This document shows positions 24,705 to 36,974 of a stretch of 64,000 nucleotides of DNA, piece after piece (position 1 is the first letter of the stretch; every line of letters begins with the position of its first letter). The DNA is from Topomyia yanbarensis. Lineage: Eukaryota > Arthropoda > Insecta > Diptera > Culicidae. The stretch is taken from assembly GCF_030247195.1 (NCBI RefSeq), contig NC_080670.1, forward strand, positions 28,661,497 through 28,725,496, read 5' to 3'. The notes below the pieces were generated by a model. That model did no database searches, was not told the origin of the DNA, and worked only from the letters and a program-made list of their open reading frames with translations. The translations under genes were made by a program, and so were the position numbers.

Positions 24705-25290
24705 TTACCTCCTGCCTATTTCCAGGTCTGATTTACCAATATGTTTAAAGACTTCGAAGGGCCGAAACCGAGGGTAATTTGGTGGAACGGTGGATTTCTT
24801 AATCAAGTCAACACCCTTTTCCATGAGCCAATTGATAGTTGTTTTCGTGTAGTGTACCAACACTAAATCTGAACAAAACAGTGGAATCATACTATGTTTC
24901 TCATATAAACGGGACAAAATCTTCTGCAGACACTCAGATCGATGGATTTACGCATTTATAGTTTCAGTAGTGTAAAAAATGGAACACTTCAAACCACAGG
25001 AACATATTGCTTGCCATACCAGCACTTTTCGAGCAAATATTTTCCCTTGAACCTTCCTGTCCCTATCTGTCGTTTACATTCCATTAAAATACATGCATCC
25101 GGTAGTTACAAAACTCGTGATTGGAATTTCCGGGCCCTCGCTGCAGCACATTGCCTTTGTTCTGCATTGCCTTTGTTTTTTGATAGGTCTTCAGGTTGTT
25201 CCGTTTTCTTGATACGTTGGATCCTTTCGACGCTTGTTCTCGTTTTTTAACCCACATCACGTATCGACACTGGTTCATTCATCCTTATTA
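24705..25290 (-). mobile_element. Tc1/mariner transposase remnant
   Basis: On the minus strand, fragments in shifting frames match the mariner superfamily. They read, in order: RKFQSRVL near 25130, then ILMECKRQIGTGRFKGKIFARKVLVWQAIC (about 25085-25000), NAQIYRSECLQKILSRLYEK, and DLVLVHYTKTTINWL with KSTVPPNYPRFRPFEVF at 24705-24917. The last corresponds to the second catalytic Asp region and the NPPNxPELRPIE motif of the family; here the final acidic residue region reads RPFEVF. The first catalytic Asp motif (MDDET) reads MECK, so it is lost. I did not find the terminal repeats. Confidence 0.75.
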
Positions 25291-27870
25291 GAGATATCAT
25301 TTTCCGGTCCAATTTCGGGATTCCTGGCAGTTCATCCAAAGAATAGTATTTGAATTCCAAACCACCTCGGCAAAGTTCGCAGACCTTTTCACTTAGTTAT
25401 GTTTCCAGAACCTTAACTTTTACTTTTTATCAATGTGTGACACTTTGAGAATTTAAACTTCGTAAAAAGTAAACAAACGAAAAATGACAGTGAAACGTAC
25501 AGCATGCTGTGATTAGTGCATTAAAACCGTTACGAAATACGTGCGTGCAACGTAAATATATGTGGATAGCTTATTTCCGATACAGTCCTTACTTAGGCTA
25601 TAAACGATTTCACACACAAAACTACAAGAAATAAGAATAGTATATGTCCACGGTACTATTTCCGCAAACTTGGCTGGTTCAGAATGACCAACCGGTTCGA
25701 GCCGTGTAAAATAATCGAAACAGGAAAAAAAACTCACTGCACTTATTGTATTAATTTTATACTCTCTTCAAGACGACTCGAAATTCGACATCCCATTCTG
25801 CAACATTATTCCACCTTACTGTTCCCGTTACAGTTATACTGACAACCGCAACCGCACGCAAGACAAAGAGTCCGGTCAAGCCCACCGTTGTTTTTTCCGG
25901 AAAAAAATACAACAAAACATAAACACAACACAAGGAAGAACCCCATAAGAATAGCTGCTGCAGTTGGCAAAAGTGAAAGGATTTGTTGCATTACACCAAA
26001 GTGCATCGACCAATCTTCGGCAACGACGTAGCGACAGCCGGACCTGCATCAATATCGGCGTTCGCAGTCAACTTTAACCTTGAAGAACAGAAGAACGGTT
26101 GGTTTGTCGGATCGGCTCTTCCCCGTTTTTCCCCGACCCTCCTTTCGCCCGCGATCGAGATGAGGCGGGACTGGCAGTTATTCCAAGAAAAATGCAATTG
26201 CAATTGTTTCCGGAAGTGGCGAACTGCTGTCGGTCGGTCGGTGCTGATCGCCAGTCTACCAGTCGCGATTCAATCGATCTTGCATCAAATTTACAAGTAA
26301 TTAAAACAGCTCGTTGGCTTTTAGCTATGTTTCGTGAGTTCTTATCTTAGCTGGAGTAAATAGTACCCTTCCACTGAGGTGTGGCAGAGAGACGAGTTGC
26401 TTGAAACTATAGACATTTTATGCGGGGATAAAAACTAAAACTAACAATCAAGCGAATTGAGATTGCTTCCCCTCCCATATCTCCCCTCATCGAACGTCAT
26501 GTTCTTTTCGGCTGCAATTTTCTGACAGTTCGTTTGGCGGTCTGAAACAAATCTTCGCAAGTTTGTGTAGTAAAGTTTCTGTACTTGAAACCAGCATGTA
26601 GGGGGCGGTTTCCTCATCATTCACCGATGGTTGCTTTGATCAATTGTTCGGAAGGTGCCATTAAATAAAGTTGTGCTGCTAACTGAACTGAAATTGAACT
26701 TCGCCTGCTGGCCACTGGTTTGATCTATCAATTACTGCAAATTGTTAAATTTTATAGTCCTTTTGAAAATTGCTTTGGTCGATTACTTTGTAGCAGGTGC
26801 TGTTTGTATGAATGATTTTGTAACACACCCAAGTTTATGCAAAGTTTTGTTTACTAGAGCATGTATGGCTAGCTGGTTACCGCAATTCGTCTGTGCCTCC
26901 TTGATCGAGTGATTTTCACCATCCCGCTTCAGATCGGAAACGGAGTTTCCAGCAAGGTCCAACAAAAGTGGGTAATAAATTTCAACTCAATTACTGCAGG
27001 CAATCGATCTAATCGTCAATTGTGATAAAATCCTATGCCATCATCAGTGGGTTGGTCATTTCGGTGGTGCGGGCCTTGAAAAAAAAACCCTAAACTTCAG
27101 CGGCGAAGATGTGTCACTTTACCTCAAAGATTCCGTCGCCGAACCGCCCGAGCAGCATTGGAATTAATTTGGAAACAGGTGCTAATGTTAAACGGCGCGG
27201 ATAGAGAAAAGTTTACATGGGTTTCGTTTAAGACCAAAATCTAAAAAAAAAATCACATCGACGGAGATTTATTTCCCTCTTCGGAGAAAACATTACGAAC
27301 ATTGATTGGTGTTCGGTGAGAGTGTTATAGTAGTTGTTCAAATATTGACTTTGTAGGATTATGTGAACTTGGACTTGATCGTATTTGGATAGTTTAAACC
27401 AGTTGGTGGCATGGATTCGACCGACCGCATGTTTATATAGGTGTACCACGCACGATTTCACAATTATATGGTAAAATAACAGGAAACGCATCCTCGACTA
27501 CACAGTTTCAACTTTCAGACATTGCATTGTTTCTTCAGTTGTAATGAAACGAAGTTCACCGGAAACGAAAAATGAATACCGATTCATTTTCTACACAGTA
27601 TTCTGAATAATCTTTTGTACAGTATAACCAGGAGTACACTCAAACCTCGCTTATGTATTGGTAGTCGTAAGATCATTGAAATTCACTCCGTTGTCTCGAA
27701 GTATCTACCAAGTATAGTAACAACAAATTTGACAAAAATTCTACAAGAGGTGTGTTTTCATAAATGAAAGAAGATGGATGATTTGTTAGGCTCCATTGAT
27801 TGTAAATACTTAAGTTTCTAGCGAAAACCCGAGATTTTTCTCCACAGCTGAAAATCCCTTGCCGGATCAG
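25291..27870. other. non-coding stretch, no gene recognised
   Basis: No supported gene. A GC-richer patch at about 25990-26330 has several short overlapping frames on both strands that match nothing I know. Confidence 0.4.
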
Positions 27871-27875
27871 ATCAG

Positions 27876-30285
27876 TATAGCATTCCGGGTTATAAAGTTG
27901 CTTTTTGCCTATCTCATTCCAGACATACCGGTGGAGTTGCTATTTACGCCAAAGAATCGATTAAATTCAACGTTCGGTTAAACGAAGCAGTTGATAATAA
28001 TTGGTTCTTGGGTATATCAGTTGAGAGAGGCATGCAGATGGGAAACTTTGCAGTAGTATACCATTCTCCTAGTTCTAGCGATCGACGATTTTTAGAAATT
28101 TTAGAAAACTGGTGGGAGAATTTCGTTGATTTAAGCAAACTTAATGTAATTTCGGGTGATTTCAATATTGATTGGCTCAACGATCAAAATTCGAATCAGT
28201 TGAAGCAGTTGGCTGAGTTTTTCAATTTCAAGTAAACGGTTAGTGAGTTTACAAGAATTTCCAGACACAGTAGAACATTGATAGATCACGTGTATTCCAA
28301 TTTTGATGGGGTTCATTCGTATGTAGAGGCCGATTGTAAAATTTCAGATCATGAGACAATTTCAATTTTGCTGGAGAGTGAACCAAACCGTGAGGAGGAT
28401 AAAGTTAAAATTAAGTGCTGGAAAAGATATTCGAAACAAGCCATGTCTCAACTGGTTTCGAGAAGCCTGGATTTTACGGAATTGAATGGAAATTTGGATA
28501 ACAAGGCAGCTGTTCTAACTAATGTGTTAAAAGAGTGTACAAATAGTTTAGTTTCTCAAAAGTATATTAATTTAAATAACTCGAACAGCTGGTACTCTTT
28601 AGATCTTTTGCGCCTGAAACGTAAAAGGGATAAAAAGTACAAGAAATTTTGCAGAACTAATAGTGAACGTCTTTGGAATGGGTACACACACGCGCGAAAT
28701 ATTTATTCACGAGCTTTGAAAAAGACCAAATGTGAGTACATTCAAAGGAAGATCGATCAACATCAAAACAACAGCAAAGAGTTATGGAAAATCCTAAAGA
28801 ATTTAATTAAACCTAAACCTAGTTCCTCGCAGTCAATAACTTTTAACGGGGTAGAAGAACAATCTGAGCAAATAATAGCTGAAAAATTGAACAGTTATTT
28901 CGTTAACAGTCCGGAGCAATCGGGATACCGAGAGGGACACTCTTGCGAAACCGCTTTGAATCTAGTGTTAGCAAAATGGAAAGAGAAAATCGAGGTTAAA
29001 GAGACTATTTTTGCTGTATTTTTGGATCTGAAACGCGCTTTTGAGACAATTTCGAGACCATTACTTTTGAAAACTTTAGAGCGATTTGGTATCGGAGGGA
29101 TAGCGCATAAGTGGTTTGAAAACTATTTATGTGATAGAACTCAGAAAACTAGTTTCAACGATTTTGTATCTAGTCCTCTCGGCAATCCTCTTGGAGTGCC
29201 GCAAGGTAGTGTCTTAGGTCCTATTTTATTTATTATGTATATAAATGACATGAGGCGAGTTTTACGATTTTGTGACTTAAATTTGTTTGCTGACGACACT
29301 GTTCTGTTCATTGCAGCTAAGGATATAGATGAAGCCGTGGCGCATTTGAACGAAGATTTGCATTCCCTTGCTCGTTGGTTAAAATTTAAACAATTAAAGT
29401 TAAATGTTGCTAAAACTAAATATATGATCATCTCTTCGGCTAATACTAGGCCTGACGTTAACGTTGAAATAAATGGTCAGACTATTGATCGCGTTAGTGA
29501 ATTAAAATATCTTGGAATAATCATTGATGACAAGTTAGCCTTTAAGTCTCACATCGACAATGTCATCAAAAAGATTGCTAAAAAGTATGGTATATTGTGT
29601 CGTCTGAAAAATGATTTACCAACTAGTAGTAAAATTTTATTATATAAATCTATTGTTTCACCACATATTGACTTCTGCCCATCCATTTTGTTTCTTGCCA
29701 ATCAAACTCAAATATTGAGGTTACAGCGGTTGCAAAATAGAATCATGCGATTAATTTTAAAATGTAACAGATACACTTCCTCTAGTTTCATGCTAAGCGC
29801 ATTACAATGGCTCTCTGTGAAGCAAAGAATTTATTACTTAACAATGGTGTTCATTTTTAAAATTATTAATGGAATGCTGCCTCGATATTTGTGTGATCGA
29901 ATTGAAAGAGGAAGTGATGTGCATAGTTACAACACTAGAAACGCGTCGGATCCAAGAACACCAAACTTTTTATTTAGTAGATCACAGAACTCCTTGTTGT
30001 ACAAAGGAATAAGTTTTTTCAATTCGATGCCTAGGCATATTAAACGTGCAGCAACATTAGCGGAGTTCAAAACACTATGTATTTCACACGTAAAATCTGC
30101 TTTGTAGACAGATTTTTTGAATTTTTATATTTTGGAGTTATTTGAATAACTATGTAATACCACGAAGATTGTATTTTTTTTCTCTTCTATTATTTGCATT
30201 TAGTCACACTAAGTTATTATATTCGCTATGATGATGATGGATTTTTGTTACTTGTTTATTAAAGCTATTAAAAAATAATGAGATG
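27876..30285 (+). mobile_element. CR1/L2-like LINE, 5'-truncated, nearly open ORF2
   Basis: A single frame runs from the endonuclease (YSIPGYKVAFCLSHSRHTGG at 27876, GDFNIDW near 28157, ISDHE near 28345) into a 609-codon block at 28278-30107. That block carries the reverse transcriptase: SGYREGHSCETALN, FAVFLDLKRAFE, GVPQGSVLGPILF and FADDT (29286-29300). One in-frame stop, TAA at 28233-28235 inside FNFK*TVSEFTRISRHSR, divides it; CAA is the likely original. Between NSYFVNS and PEQSGYREG (about 28910) the fingers region expected in this family, roughly 150 residues, is missing without breaking the frame. The C-terminal domain to 30107 is intact. The tail to about 30285 is AT-rich and ends in TTAAAGCTATTAAAAAA. 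CR1/L2 versus Jockey placement needs a tree. Confidence 0.85.
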
Positions 30286-30479
30286 TCTACAAAAGTCTGA
30301 GCCACGCGCGCGCTAAGCAGATAGAGACTAACTTGAAATCGAACATGGTGACCAGCACTAAAAGCTCATCGGGTTGAATCGAAGCTTTTAGACTTTTGTT
30401 GTGATCAGGGTCTGATTTGATGATGGAGTTGTGTTGACTTTGCTCGACAATACAGTTAAGTTCGGTTATTGCTGCGATA

Positions 30480-30870
30480 GTGGTAATAACGGAGTTAGCT
30501 CGTTGAGTATGGGGCTTGATGACTCTTTCTGATAACTACTAGATATCGGGTTCAATTCCTGATCAATCAAGGATGTTCTCGGATAGGAGTATCCCTTGAT
30601 TGCCTTGGGTTAATGGTAGGAAACTTTCAATAAAGGGGTCTGATGTGGATGATATAACTCGACCGGACTCTGCACTGCCACTAGGCTCGTCACTGCTCAC
30701 CTTAGCAGGTGGTAGTACCGATGTCTTGGTCAGGCGGGAGGAGTCTTACAGAGAATTATCGGAAATGGAAGCTATTGGGTTCAATTCCCGATTCTATCAA
30801 GTATCTTCCCGGAATGGAAATTTTCTTGATGGACCCTTGTTGTTGGCGGAATATTCGAAATGTATCTGGT
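30480..30870 (+). mobile_element. tRNA-derived SINE-like repeat with two B boxes
   Basis: GGTTCAATTCC, a good RNA polymerase III B box, occurs at 30549-30559 and 30778-30788. Each lies within a T-arm-like 5-bp stem and 7-base loop (TCGGG/CCTGA and TTGGG/CCCGA). TTAGCTCGTTGAGTATGG near 30494 resembles an A box and D arm. The second copy is followed by CCGGAATGGAAATTTTCTTG, a phrase common after the B box in mosquito SINEs. Two tandem or nested copies seem likely; neither folds as a whole functional tRNA. Confidence 0.6.
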
Positions 30871-30879
30871 TACGTTCTT

Positions 30880-31232
30880 TTGAAGGAAAGCTATGTCTGC
30901 CAATTGAACCAGTCCGTTTCTTTTTGTTAACTGGTTTTGTTATGGATCAAAATATTAATTATCTTTTAGATAAATCGTTCAGCTCACACCTTTGTGGGGG
31001 TATTATTGATTTTGCAAAGAGTTGCGCTGCTGTAGCTGTCCAGAATACAACTGGTATTGTTGATAAGCGCAGATTTTTCAAGCCAGGTAAGTTGAAGTCG
31101 CTCAGTGTAACAATGTCATCAGACAAGGCAGGCTTTGATCCAACATCTGGTTTGAGAGTTACAAGTAGAAGAGTACGGTTACATAGAAAATCTAGTTATA
31201 ATTTGTTCACATTGGAATCTTGGAATTTTTGA
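30880..31232 (+). CDS. open frame of unknown nature
   Basis: An open frame that starts at 30600 inside the SINE continues to 31232 (210 codons in all). The part after 30880 has protein-like composition (FVMDQNINYLLDKSF, KSCAAVAVQNTTGIVDKRR, DKAGFDPTSGLRVTSRR). I do not recognise it. It could be a captured gene piece, a transposon gag fragment or chance. There is no splice or start evidence. Confidence 0.2.
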
Positions 31233-31249
31233 ACCAATTTTCACAAACT

Positions 31250-31640
31250 TAATTTTAAATGAAAGGTACAACGTTCCCATCAGCTGCTAGTGATTTTTGT
31301 GTGGATCGAACTTCTAATTCCTGAATTACAGCGTGATGAGTGTCATCACGCAGAAAATCCCGATTTCAACGGATATTGCGATGAATTTATAAAGGTGAAT
31401 TTTTTAAATGTAATCGCAACTGCTGGGATTTGTAGTTCTAGGTCCCTAAAAGTCATTCAACATATCTTTGGCCACATTAGCCACCCATTACGGAAGCCCG
31501 GCGGAAGTATCCAAAATGGCTCCATCGATTGGACCAAAATTTAGTCTCAAATGAAAGCTTGTATAACCCCGCAAACTGCTATTACATTTCATTCCGATTC
31601 GACTAACGTTTTCTGAGTTACGGGTTGTAGAGTGCTATCA
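31250..31640 (+). repeat. dispersed repeat copy (GAAAGGTACAACGTTCCCATC family)
   Basis: The phrases AATGAAAGGTACAACGTTCCCATC, GATCGAACTTCTAATTCCTG and TTTAGTCTCAAATGAAAGCTTG recur with changes at 34040, 42230 and 44340, all in the same orientation. This marks one repeat family with several copies in the window. Confidence 0.65.
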
Positions 31641-31799
31641 CATAGAACTTTCCGATCCGAACCGATACCTCTATGAATGCACAAAGGTGTAAATTTCTCT
31701 AGAATGTGTGTCATACGATTTGCACTTTTAATTGTAGATCACTGGCGGCCAACCGGCGTCACATTCAATTCATGCTTCCTAATATATTAGTTACGATCC

Positions 31800-32700
31800 T
31801 ATATCCATGCTCGTGAAATAATTCACGAAATCATGAAATATTATTCATGTATTCGTGAACTGGTTCATGATTCCTAGTACATGATTTGCAATCTATTTTG
31901 CGTGCGGGAAGATATCCCTAATCATTTACAATTTCATGCAACATGGTTATGAAATTTTTACGTGAACTATTTCACAAAATTTGGAGTATTATTCGTGGAA
32001 TCCTTTTTGTTCCATACACTGTTTCATGAAATGCCCAGTTGCTAGCGACCAGTACTAGGTACAAGTGGTAGATATAAAAAACTATTAGGACCTCGAACAA
32101 CGTTCATTTAATAACGTTCATTGTTATGTCCGGACAGAAAACGAAAACTGTGTTGAGAACCCCAAATAGTATGCGTGATATAGTTCACAGAACAAGATAT
32201 CGCGAATCAGTCGCATTTTTATGATCCAGTTCATATTGTCACGTTATTCCGAGTAAAAAAAACCGATAGTAACCAAAAAATAATAGATCATGATAAGACG
32301 AAGAGAATTCACGAATACCATGATAAAATTGCTGATATCATGAACATTTGTTACATTACTCTTTGAAAGTATCACGATAACATGAACAGAAATTACGAAA
32401 ATCGTGACTAATTTCCTGAAATCATTAACACAGATCACACAACTAGTGATAAAAATATCTAAAATCGTGACTAAGATCCTGAAATCATGAATATGAATCA
32501 CTCTAATCATGACTAAAATATCACGATAACGAATAATAGGAAACTCATGAATAAAATAGCACGGTAACGTGATGAGAAATCACAAGAATCGCCAATAAGC
32601 TCTTGAAATTATGAACAACGTTTGACTGTCGGGGCGAACTAGGTTTCATAAATACGAGGATTATTATTCATCATTTCAGGAACTTGGTCACGGTTTTCGT
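31800..32700. repeat. decayed tandem repeat rich in TCATGAA / ATCGTGACTAA
   Basis: Phrases such as ATCGTGACTAA-x-TCCTGAAATCATGAA and ATATCACGATAAC recur about every 70-80 bases between 32290 and 32600. Looser CATGAAAT / TCGTGAAxT motifs extend left to about 31800. Copies differ too much for exact unit bounds by eye. Confidence 0.5.
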
Positions 32701-32764
32701 AAATCCTTCAGTTCATGAATTTATAACCGGATTTTTTTTTCCATGCGATGACCATCATATACAG

Positions 32765-33939
32765 TAGGGCATTGCAAAAAAAATTTTTTTTGAATTCTCA
32801 AAGGCCCCCCTCTCATACTGTGACAAATGTCAAAGTAAGCTCGTGATGCAAATCATACATATGTTGTAGTTTTTCTAATGTGAAAAAATCTCAGAATTCG
32901 ATCGGAACCCTTTTGAACTTAGTCCGATAACGAGAAGTTGGCTTTTTGTCATTCATATTAAAGTTTATCATTTTCTCATGCATATATCTCTATTATTCTT
33001 CAATCAATTTTCAAAAAATGTAACTTGTTGAACGTGTAAAATTCTGAGGAATAAAACAAAAATAAAAACGTTAAAGGTAAAATTCAGAAACATCAAACTT
33101 TTTGATATTTACTCTACAAATCTCATTTTTCATTATTTGTCCTGATACCTCAACTTCGCCTATTTTTCCAGGAATGAAACTTTTCTCATGTGATCCCCAA
33201 GCATATTTTACACTAAAAGTAGTAAATTAAATAAGAATATTGTTGTTAAATGGAGTTAATATGAGCGATTTTATGATAAAAATGTGAAATCGACACTGTA
33301 TGTCAGATAATTTGATGTTTCTGAATTTTACCGGTAACGAATCTATTTTTGTTATAATCCTAAGCATTTTCCACGTTCAACAAGGTATAGTTTATAAAAA
33401 TTGAATGAAGAATAATAGAGATATATTCACGAGAAAATGATGAAGTTTAATATGAATGAGAAAAGGCCATATAACCCCAACTTCTCGTATTCGGACAAAG
33501 GTCAAAAAGGCTCCGATCGATGTTTGATATTTTTTCACATTAGAAAAACTACAAAATATGTATGATTTGCATCACGGAGCAGAAAAATCATTAAAAATAG
33601 GGGATTTTGGGGCCAAAATGACCCAGTACCCCACTTTCCCGTATTTTCCTAGAAACAAAAATATCTCCATTCAAATACTAAGATTATTTCCTTCCAAAAC
33701 AGGTATAAATTGTAATTTTCTGATTGCTACTTCAAAAGTTATAGCATTTAATGTATTTTTCCTCCATATTTTCCCATAGTACCAATTTCAAAAAATTTCA
33801 AGCGAAGTGGGCGGGGGTCTAAAATTGTCCAAATGATATGAAATTTGGCATCTGAGCTTACTTTGACATTTGTCACAATATGAGAGGGGGGGGGGGGGCC
33901 TTCGAGAATTCAAAAAACAAATTTTTTTGCGATGCCCTA
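32765..33939. mobile_element. long-armed foldback element, hAT-type, perfect 8-bp target duplication
   Basis: Ends TAGGGCATTGCAAAAAAA and, reverse-complemented, TAGGGCATCGCAAAAAAA fit the hAT YARNG pattern. ATATACAG flanks at 32757-32764 and 33940-33947. The arms continue for several hundred bases: 32845-33110 is matched in inverted order by about 33310-33590 (for example GATGCAAATCATACATATGT against ACAAAATATGTATGATTTGC), with roughly 100-200 bases of loop. About 260 bases (33590-33850) are unique to the right arm. A run of 13 G lies at 33886-33898. No transposase is inside. Confidence 0.85.
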
Positions 33940-33989
33940 ATATACAGTTCCGGAAGTGCCCCGGCAAAGCAGCCACCTATCAAAATTAA

Positions 33990-34290
33990 CAAACTCACAT
34001 CAGTTTATCGGGGATGTTTGGCCCAATTTTCGCAAACCTAGTCCCAAATGAAAGGTATATTATCCTCACAGACATCTATAACATTTCGTATGGATCGGTT
34101 ATATGGTTCCGGGACTGAACCGTCCGGTCACATAAAAAATCCCATATAAGCAGGAACTAATTTTTTTTCAATGGACATCATCCCATGTAATTTCAAAAAT
34201 CGAATTCGCATTTTTGCGATGCCAAATATCTCTAAAATGCATGAAACGCCGAGATTCTATGTTATATAAATTTTTTTTGGCAAGGATCGA
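33990..34290 (+). repeat. dispersed repeat copy, same family as 44290-44590
   Basis: Shares, in order, CAAACCTAGTCCCAAATGAAAGG, GGATCGGTTATATGGTTCCGG, GATGCCAAAT and TGCATGAAACGCCGAGATT with the copy at 44290-44590. Divergence is moderate. Confidence 0.7.
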
Positions 34291-34442
34291 TTTTTTACCC
34301 ACTGTGGTGTTTAGACATTTTGGGCCTAAAATATCCGTCCTACATATAGTGCGAACATTACCCTTATTCCCACAGTCTATCTTCTGACCTCGCACAAAGC
34401 ATAAGCATAAAATCGCTACGCTATAGCAGGCTATAGGCACCA

Positions 34443-35470
34443 GTGAAGCAAGCCAGCTTTTTGTTCTATATCAGTGCAAAAACAATATTGTATCGTTGCC
34501 CCCGGCTGCGGAGTGAAATAAGCCTGCCAAATGAAACAAATGTGTCCGTGCTACGAGATAACACGATTTCAATCGACTTTAATAAAACTCGTGTTAGACC
34601 TACAGTTCAGGAAGTGGAACAATTAGTTAAAGTTAAAAGAGCTTAATCTCGCTGAAGTTACGTACATTCAGCTTCACCACGTCAAAAACTGTGTTTTGGT
34701 CACGTTTAGAAGCTTAGCACAAGCCGAAAACTTCATTGCAAAGAACAACATGCAACACGAGGTCGAATTTAATAACACCAGAATCAAGATCCCCGTGCAC
34801 ATGGAAAACGACATGGTGGACGTGCGTATCCATGATTTGGCCCCGTGCACTAGAGATGACTACATCGAACGAATCATGTCGCAATATAGAGAAGTAGAAT
34901 CTATTCCGAATGACACCTGGAGAAATTTTTTCACCGGCATTCCCAACCGCGTTCGTATTGTGAGGATACGAGTGACTAAACCAATACCTTCTTACATGAC
35001 TATCGAATGCAAATCACCGAAGGAAGGCGTGACCTATAAGCAAACGACGCTAATCACATATTCCGGGCGGACATCAACATGTCAATTCTGTAACCATACA
35101 TTCCACTACATTCTACTACAGCCAACTCTAACAAGCTGCCACCGACGCTTACAGATAAACCAAAAACAACGATCCAATTAACCAATAATACAGGTACAAC
35201 GACCACGACAACCGCTCCTAAACCAACAACTAGTATCGCCAACAAAGAAGCAAATTCCGATGAAGACGGATTTACAACAGCGACCCGCAAGAACAAGAAA
35301 CAAATGATCATGAACAGCATGAAAGCAGTACCGATGATGACATGGACGGGAACGATCACGCGGGAGAAGGCAGACTGAATGACCCCCAAGCGGCTTCACC
35401 ACCAAGGAAAAGGATCTCAACACGCAGCAGCAAACTGCGTCAACAACACAGAAAAAAATATTTTGTAATT
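34443..35470 (+). mobile_element. non-LTR retrotransposon ORF1 (gag-like) remnant
   Basis: Fragments in order: SIDFNKTRVRPTVQEVEQL (stop at 34646), then an open piece at 34696-35181 with SLAQAENFIAKNN, RIHDLAPCTRDDYIE, GIPNRVRIVRIRVTKPIPSY and the knuckle start CQFCNHTFHY. The second half of the zinc knuckle is frame-shifted. Further on come ANSDEDGFTTATRKNKKQ and, after another shift, SPPRKRISTRSSKLRQQ, then a short AT-rich tail with AATAAATAAA near 35508. This is the RNA-binding ORF1 product of a mosquito LINE family. No ORF2 follows. A second copy of its C-terminal part is at 58745-59240 on the minus strand. Confidence 0.7.
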
Positions 35471-35519
35471 TTAAGTTGATAAATGCATTTTTTCTAGCAA
35501 TAAGTAATAAATAAATTTA

Positions 35520-36970
35520 AATTATTAAGAGCTTCCTGCAAAGCTACGATGGGACCCTTAAAAGGATTCTTTTCCGCTGGGTACTCGCCGTAGCTTCTTG
35601 TCAAATTTCGTGTTTTGTCGGTCTCGTATTGTTTTTTTTTTTGTTCTTAGCGTTTCCGCGATTCGTAACTTTGTTTTGTTGTGCTGACCTTTTTTTTGTA
35701 CGTTGAGAACTGATGTGTCCACTACCAGGGGGCTCCGTTTGTGAGCTTTTTGGTGTGGGGGTAAGAGGCGGGCTATTAAAAAAAAAAGTTTATTTCCATG
35801 CACATATTTGGAGCATGAACATAAGTGTAAAATTAAGTTCCAACAAAAATCCACACGACTTCAACGAATTTTATTATAATTCTTCACGTGGATTGAAAAT
35901 TACAGTTTCTTCAAACGGAAAACCAATGCACTTCAATGTATTTTTACACGCTTATTGCTGTAAAATGAATGACATGTAATATTACACGAATGAAAGTGTA
36001 AAATTGTATGCTTGTTGATGTTCCAATTGAGTGCATTGATTTTAACGTAATTTTCAATCAAAGTTTTGATTCAATCTTTGTATGTTTACATCCGTATTGC
36101 TTTACATGTCGTTTAAACTTCATTATTTTTTGTGTGTGAAGATCTGGCAGATAGACATTCTTAGTATTTTTTTAATTTTTACTTATTGTAAAAATTCAAA
36201 ATATACACGGCTCAGTTGTGCTAACGAATTGAGCCGTGTTAAACAAAGCTTTAAAAAAAAATTACCCTTCTTCTCCCTCCAAATTATCAAGACAAAAAAA
36301 CTATGTCTCAAAGCGCCGATTACTGGTTATGACGGTTCAAATTTTTGATTTGGTCTTTTTTCTTTTACAAAATTTTAGAAATCAAATATACATTTCAATA
36401 AATAAATATGTAATATATACATTGGACAATTCATAAAGAACATTACCAACCACGAAATACTGGGCACAATTGCACCGCTAGGTGGATTAAAATACGTTTT
36501 TCAAGAACGGACTTAACAACTGTTTCCCACATTGCATATGCATCACATTTTTGCAAATGCCCGTGCATTCACTAAAGTCGTCGTTCGATTTGACGGCTTT
36601 CGCGCAGTGATCGCATGCAATTACCATAATGCGTGCCTATCTGAGAATGCAGACAATGAGATATAGATGGCGCTGCATTCGGTTCAAAACTTGTTGGCAG
36701 TTCACTCAATTGCGTTTTTCGCTGGCTTTTACGCAACACAAAAGCAAACGGGAGACACTTTTACACTGCAGAATAACATCGTTAAAAACAAAATTCCCTG
36801 TCGTTTGATACAATAAACCACGATAAAACTTTACAAATCTCGTCAAAAATTACAAATAACTGGAGCGATTGATGTAAACAAGTAATCTTTAAGAATACAC
36901 TGAACCACAAACAGCGATGTGCTTCGTTTAAGGTTACACATTTCGAGGCATGTATGATGAAATTTTCGCT
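35520..36970. other. mixed repeats, no gene
   Basis: Near 36205-36239 a 10-bp stem ACACGGCTCA/TGAGCCGTGT with a 15-base loop is visible. At 36461-36494 GGCACAATTGCACCGCTAGGTGGATTAAAA matches the end signature of the repeat at 45155-45190, so a copy of that family ends here. Confidence 0.5.
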
Positions 36971-36974
36971 AGTC

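Noticed and set aside
25806..26006. 66-codon minus strand frame with one membrane span and a cysteine-rich tail
   Set aside because: Short, no recognised family, no splice or promoter context; kept out as unsupported.
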